Assembly (NCBI GenBank): GCA_023450835.1
Contig: JAEXGM010000068.1
Location: forward strand, 1-12,869
Length of the DNA stretch: 12,869 bases
Reading direction: 5' to 3'
From: Bacillota bacterium
Lineage (GTDB): Bacteria; Bacillota; Clostridia; Lachnospirales; Lachnospiraceae
Within the stretch, counting starts at the first letter, position 1. Each line of letters starts with the position of its first letter. Positions 6,653-12,869 of this stretch are shown here, one piece after another. Below the pieces are notes generated by a model. The model was not told the origin of the DNA. It did no database searches and worked only from the letters and a program-made list of their open reading frames with translations. Made by a program: the position numbers and the translations under genes.

Positions 6653-6970
6653 ATGGATAGAAAAGAAAATTCCAAGGAAAAACTTTTGGACAGCCAAAAT
6701 GCCAAGACTAAGACAGCGGTTGCTCTTGGGTATAACGCAGAGGACGCTGCCCCAAGAATCATAGCCACGGGAAAGGGTTATCTGGCGGACAAGATATTAA
6801 AAGGAGCCAGGGAGAACCAAATTCCAATACATGAAGACAGCAGATTGGCGGCAAGCCTTTCAAAACTTGATCTTGGGGATTATATTCCGCCGGAACTCTA
6901 CCAAATTGTCTCCGAAATCATGATTTTTGTAGATGATATGGACCGCATAAAAGCAAAACTGGATAAATAA
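6653..6970 (+). CDS. ylqH: Orphan FlhB C-terminal-domain-like protein (YlqH family)
   Basis: This 105-residue soluble protein matches only the cytoplasmic C-terminal domain of the flagellar/type III export switch FlhB/YscU. Visible family positions are ALGYN (24-28), APRIIATGKG (33-42), IPIHED (57-62), LAASL (65-69) and IPPELY (78-83). The membrane part is absent, and so is the NPTH self-cleavage motif that precedes this domain in FlhB; the equivalent stretch reads AKTKTAVALGY. Bacillus has a comparable small gene, ylqH, in the same rbgA-rnhB neighbourhood. The role is not established; supporting flagellar export is one proposal for free-standing FlhB C-terminal proteins. The N-terminal 20 residues are charged and probably flexible. 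No flagellar gene is in the window. Confidence 0.85.
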   Translation: MDRKENSKEKLLDSQNAKTKTAVALGYNAEDAAPRIIATGKGYLADKILKGARENQIPIHEDSRLAASLSKLDLGDYIPPELYQIVSEIMIFVDDMDRIKAKLDK

Positions 6971-7006
6971 CTGTAAAAGAAGCGTATAGATCCGGTTGAG
7001 GAGAAT

Positions 7007-7363
7007 ATGTATAATAAAAGGACCTTAGGAAATGAAAAGGAACAAAAGGCTGCAGCCTATCTTTCGTCAGCGGGCTATGAGATACTTGCTGCGAATTTTT
7101 ACACCAGATTTGGGGAGCTTGATCTGATTGCAAAAGAAGATGAGGTGCTTGTTTTTATTGAGGTAAAGTACCGTAAGGATCTACAAAGCGGTTCTCCTTT
7201 TGAAGCGGTGGATAGCAGAAAGATTAAAAATATCTGCCGGGCAGCCAGATATTATATGTATATCAATCATATACCGGAGGATATTCCCTGCCGTTTTGAT
7301 GTAATCGGCATTGTGGATGATGAAATAACAGTAGTACATAACGCATTTGATACACAGTTTTAG
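7007..7363 (+). CDS. yraN: YraN family (UPF0102) nuclease-fold protein
   Basis: This 118-residue protein belongs to the widespread YraN family, related to the PD-(D/E)XK/Holliday-junction resolvase fold. The signature is clear: GNEKEQKAAAYLSSAGYEIL (8-27), RFGELDLIA (34-42) with Glu37 and Asp39, and VFIEVKYR (49-56) with Glu52 and Lys54, which together look like a nuclease active-site set. Its cellular role is poorly defined; a DNA repair or processing function is inferred from the fold. GAGGAG (6998-7003) lies only 3 bases before the ATG, a tight spacing. The gene is 36 bases after the FlhB-like gene on the same strand, probably in the same transcript. In many bacteria yraN sits near rnhB, as here. 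Confidence 0.9.
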   Translation: MYNKRTLGNEKEQKAAAYLSSAGYEILAANFYTRFGELDLIAKEDEVLVFIEVKYRKDLQSGSPFEAVDSRKIKNICRAARYYMYINHIPEDIPCRFDVIGIVDDEITVVHNAFDTQF

Positions 7364-7402
7364 TTTGAAAAATGCGCTGGCTATGACGCGAACCTGAGGC
7401 AT

Positions 7403-8263
7403 ATGGAAAGGGGCATGAATTTGTTTAAAGATAACGAAAATGTAACACTGCATACGGATAAAAAGACTCCCTTTTTAACTTTTTCGGCTTTATCGGACAT
7501 TCCTTTTATAAAACATGGCTTTACCACAAGGCTTGGAGGTGTCAGTGAGGGATATTATGAATCTTTGAATCTTTCATATTCCGTAGGTGACGAAAAAGAA
7601 AAAGTGGATGAGAATTATATAAGAATCTGTGAAAGTCTGGAGCTTCCTTATAAAGATGTGGTGGCTACCCATCAGGTGCACAAGACCAACGTTAGATTGG
7701 TGAAGGAAGAGGACAAAGGAAAGGGACTATATCTGCCAAGGGATTATGAAGAGATTGACGGATTAATTACCAATGAAGAGAGAATACCTCTTGCAACCTT
7801 TTATGCAGACTGCGTTCCGCTTTATTTTATAGATACCAGGAAGAAAGCTATTGGATTAAGTCATTCCGGGTGGAGAGGTACAGTAGGAAGGATGGGCTTA
7901 AAGACAGTAGAAGCAATGCAGAAAGCTTTTGGCTCAGAACCGGAGGATATTACTGCTCTGATTGGACCCTCAATCTGTAAGGAATGTTATGAAGTCAGCG
8001 AAGAAGTGGCGGAAGAGTTCATAAAAGAATTTAAAACAGAAATTAGTGATGGTCATAAAGAATTCCTCACTAAAAATCCAGCCGGCAGATACCAGCTGGA
8101 TTTATGGGAAGCAAATCGTATTGTTCTTAAATCAGCAGGCCTTAAAAGCAGTAACATACATGTCAGCGGATTGTGTACCTGCTGTCATTCGGACCTGTTA
8201 TACTCACACCGCGCTTCGAAAGGAAAACGAGGTACTTTAGCAGCCTTTTTAATGATAAACTAA
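7403..8263 (+). CDS. pgeF: Peptidoglycan editing factor / purine nucleoside phosphorylase (YfiH/LACC1 family)
   Basis: This protein of up to 286 residues belongs to the YfiH/DUF152 family. Members are reported as zinc-dependent purine nucleoside phosphorylases/adenosine deaminases, and Escherichia coli PgeF prevents wrong amino acids entering peptidoglycan precursors. Motifs include KHGFTTRLGGVSEG (37-50), HQVH (90-93), YADCVPL (134-140), LSHSGWRGTVG (152-162) and a Cys-rich CTCCHSDLLYSHR (258-270). His93, Cys137 and His154 match the metal ligand pattern. The start is uncertain: ATG 7403 has a GAGG four bases upstream, whereas AAAGGGG (7407-7413) could serve a TTG at 7421. Its stop overlaps the end of the opposing PRPP synthetase gene by 4 bases, with no terminator visible between them. 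Confidence 0.9.
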   Translation: MERGMNLFKDNENVTLHTDKKTPFLTFSALSDIPFIKHGFTTRLGGVSEGYYESLNLSYSVGDEKEKVDENYIRICESLELPYKDVVATHQVHKTNVRLVKEEDKGKGLYLPRDYEEIDGLITNEERIPLATFYADCVPLYFIDTRKKAIGLSHSGWRGTVGRMGLKTVEAMQKAFGSEPEDITALIGPSICKECYEVSEEVAEEFIKEFKTEISDGHKEFLTKNPAGRYQLDLWEANRIVLKSAGLKSSNIHVSGLCTCCHSDLLYSHRASKGKRGTLAAFLMIN

Positions 8264-9438
8264 CAGTTATTCTTGCATTTCGCCCTATAATCAGCCAGCT
8301 GTACTTTTATCAGCTCACTGGATTTCATGATACCGTCAACAGAACTGTCATGGTTGAGGGTATCTATGATAAGGGAGAGATATTTACTGATATCTACATT
8401 GGTATAATAAGGTTTATCTATCAGCTCCGAGGATGTATGTATGAGGTTGCTGGTATAAACTCTGTCTATCATACCACTCTTGTAAGCTTCATCAAACTTG
8501 TCAAAGCCGCTGGTAAAAAGACCGAAGGTTGCGGCAACATAAACTTTCTTAGCTTTTCTTGCCTTTAATTCGGCCGCTACTTCCAAAACACTTTCACCGG
8601 AAGCAATCATATCGTCTACAATATAAACAGCCTTGCCCTCTACATTTCCTCCAAGGAATTCATGGGCGATAATTGGATTTTTACCGTCATTTATAGTGGC
8701 ATAATCTCTTCTTTTATAAAACATACCCATGTCAACACTCAGAATATTGGAATAGAAAACTGCCCTTGACATACCGCCTACATCAGGGCTTATAACCATA
8801 AAATCTTCCTTTTCAATGGAAAGGCCATCCTCTGTCTTGAGCAATGCCTGTATGAATTGATAGGAAGTGTAGAAATTATCAAAGCCTTCTAATGGAACGG
8901 CATTTTGAACCCGGGCATCATGGGCATCAAAGGTTATGATGTTCTTAACGCCCATCTGCACCAGCTCCTGTAAAGCGGTGGCACAGTCCAAAGATTCTAA
9001 GATGGTTCGTTTATCCTGACGGCTCTCATAAAGAAAGGGAAGTATAACGGTAATTCTTCTTGCTTTTCCGTTGCAGGCATCAATCAGACGCTTCAAATCC
9101 TGGAAGTGGTCATCCGGTGACATGCTGTTTGGGGTATCATACAGGTTATAGTGCAGAGAATGGTTGCTTATATCCGCAAGGATATACAGGTCACTTCCAT
9201 GTATACTTTCCTTAATTAACCCTTTGGCTTCCCCTGAACTAAAACGTGGTACAATTGCATTAACCAGGTAGCTTTCCTTATAATACCCGGTAAAAGAATG
9301 ATTGCCTAAAAAGGATTCTTCCTCTGTTTTTCTGGAAGCAGAAATGTGCTTGTCCACTTTTTCCGCCATAGAACGAAAACCCTCTAAAGATAATATTTTC
9401 AATGGAGCTATAGGGGCTTTCACTGTATTTTCAGTCAT
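8260..9438 (-). CDS. prs: Ribose-phosphate pyrophosphokinase (PRPP synthetase), long divergent form
   Basis: This 392-residue enzyme is expected to make PRPP from ribose 5-phosphate and ATP for purine, pyrimidine, histidine and tryptophan synthesis. Family sites are recognisable but altered: LPFLYESRQDKR (133-144), ITFDAHDARVQN (168-179), ISPDVGGMSRA (216-226), KRRDY (242-246), and the PRPP loop VDDMIASGES (274-283), where classical enzymes usually have VDDMIDTGGT-like sequences. The N-terminus is about 60-70 residues longer than the usual 315-residue enzymes. Loop changes raise the possibility of a specialised paralogue. The start is firm: AGGAGG (9446-9451) lies 7 bases upstream, and a consensus promoter lies within 80 bases. 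The gene is transcribed alone and ends tail to tail with pgeF. Confidence 0.88.
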   Translation of the reverse strand: MTENTVKAPIAPLKILSLEGFRSMAEKVDKHISASRKTEEESFLGNHSFTGYYKESYLVNAIVPRFSSGEAKGLIKESIHGSDLYILADISNHSLHYNLYDTPNSMSPDDHFQDLKRLIDACNGKARRITVILPFLYESRQDKRTILESLDCATALQELVQMGVKNIITFDAHDARVQNAVPLEGFDNFYTSYQFIQALLKTEDGLSIEKEDFMVISPDVGGMSRAVFYSNILSVDMGMFYKRRDYATINDGKNPIIAHEFLGGNVEGKAVYIVDDMIASGESVLEVAAELKARKAKKVYVAATFGLFTSGFDKFDEAYKSGMIDRVYTSNLIHTSSELIDKPYYTNVDISKYLSLIIDTLNHDSSVDGIMKSSELIKVQLADYRAKCKNNC

Positions 9439-9486
9439 TACTTGTCCTCCTAACTGTTAAGTAACAGGATTTCCTCAATCTATTTA

Positions 9487-9515
9487 TTTATAGCACGGCA
9501 TAAAAGGTAAGTCAA
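9487..9515 (-). promoter_or_regulatory. Sigma-A promoter of the PRPP synthetase gene
   Basis: On the minus strand TTGACT (9515-9510) is followed by a 17-base spacer and TATAAA (9492-9487). Start of transcription is expected near 9480, giving a leader of about 42 bases. A small hairpin, CTGTT/AACAG, sits in the leader just before the ribosome binding site. The promoter lies between the GNAT stop and this gene, so the two minus-strand genes can be expressed separately. Confidence 0.8.
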
Positions 9516-9519
9516 CCTT

Positions 9520-9942
9520 CTATTCCTTCTGAAGCCAGAGAGTCATACCGGCACCATACATCTCGTTGGGCCTTTGAATAAAACCATATTTAGTATAAAA
9601 GTCTTCCTTGCCCTTAGCAGCAACCAGTACAACCATAACCTGGTCCCCCTGTGAGAGGGTATTTTTAATGTAATCGAGCATATCCTTCAAAATTAATTTA
9701 CCGATTCCAAGACCCTGGTAATTCTGATTTACTACTACATCGGCAAGATAAGCTACATAGCCTCCATCACTGATAAGACGTGCCATGCCGACAGCTTGTC
9801 CGTCTATGACAGCGGCAGTAAGGTAATATGTATTCGACAGTCCCCTTTCAGCCTGGGTTTCCGGCAGTTCCTTCCAGTTGACGCTTTTTCTTAAAGCATT
9901 ATATTCCTTCACAGTAAGGCTGTGTTTTAATTCAATATTCAT
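9520..9942 (-). CDS. GNAT family N-acetyltransferase
   Basis: This 140-residue protein has a single GNAT fold that transfers an acetyl group from acetyl-CoA to an unknown amine. The acetyl-CoA loop is NQNYQGLGIGK (72-82) after strand AYLADVVV (64-71). YTKYGF (116-121) is the usual aromatic motif near the end, and the C-terminus closes with GAGMTLWLQK. The substrate cannot be read from sequence. The ATG at 9942 lacks a recognisable Shine-Dalgarno sequence; an in-frame stop lies shortly upstream and no other start codon intervenes, so the start is forced. It has its own promoter to the right, shares a divergent intergenic region with der, and reads toward the PRPP synthetase gene. Confidence 0.9.
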   Translation of the reverse strand: MNIELKHSLTVKEYNALRKSVNWKELPETQAERGLSNTYYLTAAVIDGQAVGMARLISDGGYVAYLADVVVNQNYQGLGIGKLILKDMLDYIKNTLSQGDQVMVVLVAAKGKEDFYTKYGFIQRPNEMYGAGMTLWLQKE

Positions 9943-10022
9943 AGTTGTTATGCTATAGCTTGTATAAAGTATTGACCCTTTAAGCTATTCTCCTATACTT
10001 TTTTGGAAGATGTCCAGAAATT

Positions 10023-10052
10023 ATTATGCGCTCTTCATAACTGCTATGTCAA
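10023..10052 (-). promoter_or_regulatory. Sigma-A promoter of the GNAT gene
   Basis: On the minus strand a perfect TTGACA (10052-10047) is followed by an 18-base spacer and CATAAT (10028-10023). The predicted start near 10016 gives a leader of about 74 bases. It runs divergently from the der promoter, with about 30 bases between the two -35 boxes. Confidence 0.65.
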
Positions 10053-10080
10053 GATACAGCGGCCTTTTCTCAAAAATTAT

Positions 10081-10109
10081 TTGATAATTATTCCTATAGC
10101 TGATATACT
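10081..10109 (+). promoter_or_regulatory. Sigma-A promoter with extended -10 for der-plsY-gpsA
   Basis: TTGATA (10081-10086), a 17-base spacer, and TATACT (10104-10109) preceded by TG at 10101-10102 form an extended -10 promoter. The architecture is the same as that of the rplS promoter. Transcription should start near 10116, leaving a leader of about 86 bases. Confidence 0.8.
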
Positions 10110-10120
10110 ATCTAAGTAAA

Positions 10121-10168
10121 AGCAGGAGAGAAACGATTTAGTACTCGATTCTGCTGATTTCAAAGCAG
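10121..10168 (+). other. der leader with two alternative short hairpins
   Basis: CTGCT (10151-10155) can pair with AGCAG on either side, at 10121-10125 or at 10164-10168, so the two hairpins exclude each other. Stems are only 5 bp and no known riboswitch was recognised. The ribosome binding site, AGAGAGG (10184-10190), lies outside both and is 11 bases from the ATG, longer than usual. Confidence 0.35.
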
Positions 10169-10201
10169 TAATTTGTAAAGTAAAGAGAGGATTTTTATAA
10201 A

Positions 10202-11527
10202 ATGAGTAAACCGATTGTTGCAATTGTCGGTAGGCCTAATGTAGGCAAATCGACTTTGTTTAATGCCCTTGCAGGCGAGAGAATAGCTATTGTTCAGGAC
10301 TTCCCCGGTGTCACAAGGGATAGAATTTATGCGGATGTGACCTGGCTTGATAAGCAGTTCACTATGATTGATACGGGCGGAATTGAGCCGGAGAGCAATG
10401 ATGTTCTGCTTTCTTATATGAGACAACAGGCAGAAATAGCCATTCAGACTGCTGATGTTATCGTTTTCCTGGTAGATGTAAGACAGGGCTTGGTAGACGA
10501 TGACTTTAAGGTTGCAGATATGTTAAGACGTTCTACAAAACCCATTGTTCTTGTTGTAAATAAAGTAGATAATTTTGATAAATTGATGCCGGACGTATAT
10601 GAATTCTATAACCTTGGTATAGGTGACCCACATCCTGTATCCGCATCTTCAAAGTTAGGACTTGGCGATATGCTGGATGAAGTCATCGGGCACTTTAATC
10701 CTGCGGATTTAAGGGAAGAAGAGGATGAACGTCCCCGTATAGCTATTGTTGGAAAGCCCAATGTAGGGAAGTCTTCTATTATTAATAAACTAATCGGAGA
10801 AGAAAGAGTTATCGTATCGGATATTGCCGGTACCACCAGAGATGCAATAGATACCACTGTCAAATATCACGGTAAGGAATTTATTTTTATTGACACTGCA
10901 GGTTTAAGAAGAAAAAGCAAGATAAAAGAAGAGATTGAACGCTTTAGTATTGTTCGAACGGTATCGGCTGTTGAGCGTGCAGATATTGTGGTCCTGGTAA
11001 TTGATGCTATGGAAGGTGTTACAGAGCAGGATGCTAAAATCGCAGGAATTGCCCATGAAAGAGGAAAGGGTATTATTATTGCGGTAAATAAATGGGATGC
11101 CATTGAAAAAGATGATAAAACAATTTATAAGCATACGAAAGAGATAAAAGAAGTGCTTTCCTATATGCCCTATGCGGAAATGATTTTTATATCAGCAGTA
11201 ACGGGTCAGAGACTTAACAAATTGTTTGATTTGATAGAGCAGGTCATACAGAATCAGAATTTAAGAATTGCTACCGGAGTCCTAAACGAGATTATGGCAG
11301 AAGCCGTAGCATTACAGCAGCCGCCGTCCGATAAGGGCAAACGCTTAAAACTATACTATATTACCCAGGTTTCCATCAAACCGCCGACTTTTGTTATTTT
11401 TGTTAACGACAAAGAATTAATGCATTTTTCCTATACCAGATATATTGAGAATAAAATAAGGGAAGCTTTTGGTTTTTCAGGAACATCACTTAAATTCTTT
11501 ATAAGGGAGCGAAAGGAAAAGGAATAG
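10202..11527 (+). CDS. der: Ribosome biogenesis GTPase Der (EngA)
   Basis: This 441-residue protein is an essential GTPase with two tandem G domains that works in 50S subunit assembly. Domain 1 has GRPNVGKS (10-17), DTGG (57-60) and NKVD (120-123). Domain 2 has GKPNVGKS (184-191), DTAG (231-234) and NKWD (296-299). The acidic linker REEEDERPR (171-179) separates them. A KH-like C-terminal domain (about 355-440) contains KLYYITQVSIKPPTFVIFVN and ends in a basic tail. Length and motif order are fully typical. It is the first gene of an operon with its own promoter; plsY starts one base after its stop codon. Confidence 0.98.
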   Translation: MSKPIVAIVGRPNVGKSTLFNALAGERIAIVQDFPGVTRDRIYADVTWLDKQFTMIDTGGIEPESNDVLLSYMRQQAEIAIQTADVIVFLVDVRQGLVDDDFKVADMLRRSTKPIVLVVNKVDNFDKLMPDVYEFYNLGIGDPHPVSASSKLGLGDMLDEVIGHFNPADLREEEDERPRIAIVGKPNVGKSSIINKLIGEERVIVSDIAGTTRDAIDTTVKYHGKEFIFIDTAGLRRKSKIKEEIERFSIVRTVSAVERADIVVLVIDAMEGVTEQDAKIAGIAHERGKGIIIAVNKWDAIEKDDKTIYKHTKEIKEVLSYMPYAEMIFISAVTGQRLNKLFDLIEQVIQNQNLRIATGVLNEIMAEAVALQQPPSDKGKRLKLYYITQVSIKPPTFVIFVNDKELMHFSYTRYIENKIREAFGFSGTSLKFFIRERKEKE

Positions 11528-11528
11528 T

Positions 11529-12155
11529 ATGCTGCGTAACATAATCATATGCTTAATTTTGGGATATTTGTGCGGCTGTTTATCAACTGCTTATTTTGTA
11601 GGAAGAGCTAATAATATTGATATCAGAAAATATGGAAGCGGAAATGCAGGTACTACCAACGCCATGCGTCTGCTGGGTGTAAAAGCTGGTATTTTGACCT
11701 TTTTAGGCGATGCTCTGAAAGCACTCATTCCTATTTTGATTATAACCTTCGTTGTTTTTAAAAATGAGCCATACGTTCATCTGGTGGCACTTTATACTGG
11801 CCTGGGCGTTGTTATCGGGCATAATTTTCCGTTTTGGCTGCATTTTAAAGGCGGAAAGGGAATTGCGGCTACCGGTGGAGCTATTCTGGCTTTTGACTGG
11901 AGAATCGGATTAGCGGCATTGGTGCTATTTGTGGTTTCCGTTGCTATAACCAGATTTGTTTCCGTAGGCTCATTACTGATATCTTTGTTGTTTCCCATCG
12001 GGGTTCTGATTTTTTATCCGGGGGACCTACATATGCTTCTGATTAGTTTCCTGTTTACTGTATTGGCTTTTATCAGACACCGGACCAATATTCAGAGGCT
12101 TATGAGTGGAACTGAGAATAAGATTGGACAAAAAGCAAAAATAGAAGAAAAATAA
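11529..12155 (+). CDS. plsY: Glycerol-3-phosphate acyltransferase PlsY
   Basis: This 208-residue membrane enzyme transfers an acyl group from acyl-phosphate to glycerol 3-phosphate, the first step of phospholipid synthesis in most Gram-positive bacteria. The conserved loops are present: YGSGNAGTTNAMR (35-47), GHNFPFWLHFKGGKGIA (97-113) and HRTNIQRLMSGTE (184-196). Hydrophobic spans are visible at about 4-24, 53-77, 84-103, 114-141 and 146-183 (the last long enough for two). The charged tail (197-208) is cytoplasmic or flexible. The ATG follows the der stop by one base, with AAGGA-type purine-rich sequence inside der as ribosome binding site. The product of the next gene, GpsA, supplies its substrate, so the two genes form a functional pair. 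Confidence 0.97.
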   Translation: MLRNIIICLILGYLCGCLSTAYFVGRANNIDIRKYGSGNAGTTNAMRLLGVKAGILTFLGDALKALIPILIITFVVFKNEPYVHLVALYTGLGVVIGHNFPFWLHFKGGKGIAATGGAILAFDWRIGLAALVLFVVSVAITRFVSVGSLLISLLFPIGVLIFYPGDLHMLLISFLFTVLAFIRHRTNIQRLMSGTENKIGQKAKIEEK

Positions 12156-12168
12156 GGGAGAAGTGTCA

Positions 12169-12869
12169 ATGGCGAAAATAAGCATATTAGGTGCAGGTGC
12201 ATGGGGAACGGCAATTGCTATCTTACTTGGAAATAACGGGCATGAGGTAGTACTGTGGTCAGCCCTGCAAGCGGAAGTAGAGCAGTTAATAAATGACCGG
12301 GAATTAAAAGACAAGCTTCCGGGAATTAAACTTCCCGGTAGTGTAAGCATCAGCGGTGATTTAAAATCCTCTTGTGAAAACAAGGATTTAATTGTATTCG
12401 CAGTAGCATCACCCTTCGTTCGTGCAACTGCTAAGAATGCGAGCAGCTTTATCGCTAAGGATCAGATTATTGTAAATGTAGGAAAAGGAATCGAGGAAAA
12501 TACTCTTGAAACCTTAACAGATATTATTAAAGATGAGATTCCCCAGGCAGATGTAGCGGTATTATCCGGGCCAAGCCATGCGGAAGAGGTAAGCCGCGGA
12601 ATACCTACTACTTGTGTGGTAGGGGCTGATTCAAAAGATACGGCACACTTTATACAGGACGTATTTATGAGTGAGTGCTTCCGTGTATATACAAGTCCTG
12701 ACGTTATCGGTATCGAACTTGGCGGTTCTATCAAGAATGTAATAGCTCTGGCAGCAGGTATAGCCGATGGTCTTGGCTTTGGAGATAATACCAAGGCAGC
12801 CCTTATGACAAGAGGAATTGCAGAAATCAGCCGTTTAGGTATTGCTATGGGCGGTAAGATGGAGACCTT
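12169..12869 (+). CDS. gpsA: Glycerol-3-phosphate dehydrogenase [NAD(P)+], partial
   Basis: The first 233 codons of gpsA are present; the frame stays open to the right edge, so about 100 residues (the family is usually about 335) are missing. The enzyme reduces dihydroxyacetone phosphate to sn-glycerol 3-phosphate for membrane lipid synthesis. The Rossmann loop GAGAWGTA (8-15), NVGKGIE (103-109), LSGPSHAEEV (132-141), the catalytic Lys189 in GGSIKNVIALAAG, and the substrate-binding NTKAALMTRG (207-216) are all visible. The start is supported by AAGGGAG (12154-12160) eight bases upstream, 13 bases after the plsY stop. It is the third gene of the der operon. No frameshift was seen in the visible part. 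Confidence 0.97.
   Translation, partial: MAKISILGAGAWGTAIAILLGNNGHEVVLWSALQAEVEQLINDRELKDKLPGIKLPGSVSISGDLKSSCENKDLIVFAVASPFVRATAKNASSFIAKDQIIVNVGKGIEENTLETLTDIIKDEIPQADVAVLSGPSHAEEVSRGIPTTCVVGADSKDTAHFIQDVFMSECFRVYTSPDVIGIELGGSIKNVIALAAGIADGLGFGDNTKAALMTRGIAEISRLGIAMGGKMET

Noticed and set aside
8173..8568. A 131-codon plus-strand open frame starting inside pgeF and continuing opposite prs
   Set aside because: It overlaps the strongly supported ends of both genes, has no ribosome binding site or motif, and looks like antisense shadow.
1..12869. CRISPR arrays, tRNA or rRNA genes, transposases, phage genes
   Set aside because: No regularly spaced repeats, RNA gene signatures or mobile-element proteins were seen; the content is coherent chromosomal housekeeping plus one metabolic operon.

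Overview
The window looks like chromosomal DNA from a Gram-positive anaerobe of the Clostridia, most likely a Lachnospiraceae/Clostridium phytofermentans-type bacterium. The evidence is the moderately AT-rich composition, strong AGGAGG-type ribosome binding sites, consensus sigma-A promoters, and housekeeping gene orders typical of Firmicutes (rplS-lepB-rbgA-rnhB-ylqH-yraN and der-plsY-gpsA). The assignment is an inference from gene content; no rRNA or taxonomic marker search was possible.

Region 1 (22-3455) is a tight three-gene operon. It encodes a carboxyltransferase beta-type protein (12S-like), a pyruvate/oxaloacetate carboxyltransferase (5S-like) and a separate biotin carrier (1.3S-like). 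This is the subunit set, with nearly the subunit sizes, of the soluble transcarboxylase of Propionibacterium. No biotin carboxylase and no membrane decarboxylase pump subunit is in view, although the operon could begin upstream of the window. It is the metabolically most interesting part.

Region 2 (3531-8263, + strand) is a translation and cell-envelope housekeeping block. rplS has its own extended -10 promoter, a structured leader resembling an autoregulatory L19 leader, and a strong terminator. Next come lepB (signal peptidase I), rbgA (50S assembly GTPase), a 17-bp perfect hairpin, rnhB (RNase HII), an orphan FlhB C-terminal-like protein, yraN and pgeF. The usual upstream partners of rplS (rpsP, rimM, trmD) are absent; the transcarboxylase operon lies there instead.

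Region 3 (8260-9942, - strand) holds two singly transcribed genes: a long, divergent PRPP synthetase with its own strong promoter, and a GNAT acetyltransferase. The PRPP synthetase gene overlaps pgeF tail to tail by 4 bases.

Region 4 (10081-12869, + strand) is the der-plsY-gpsA operon: a ribosome assembly GTPase followed by the first acyltransferase and the glycerol-3-phosphate dehydrogenase of phospholipid synthesis. gpsA runs off the right edge.

No tRNA, rRNA, CRISPR array, transposase or prophage gene was seen. No stretch over 300 bases lacks a gene; the longest gaps are 9943-10201 (divergent promoters) and 3456-3674 (rplS promoter and leader).
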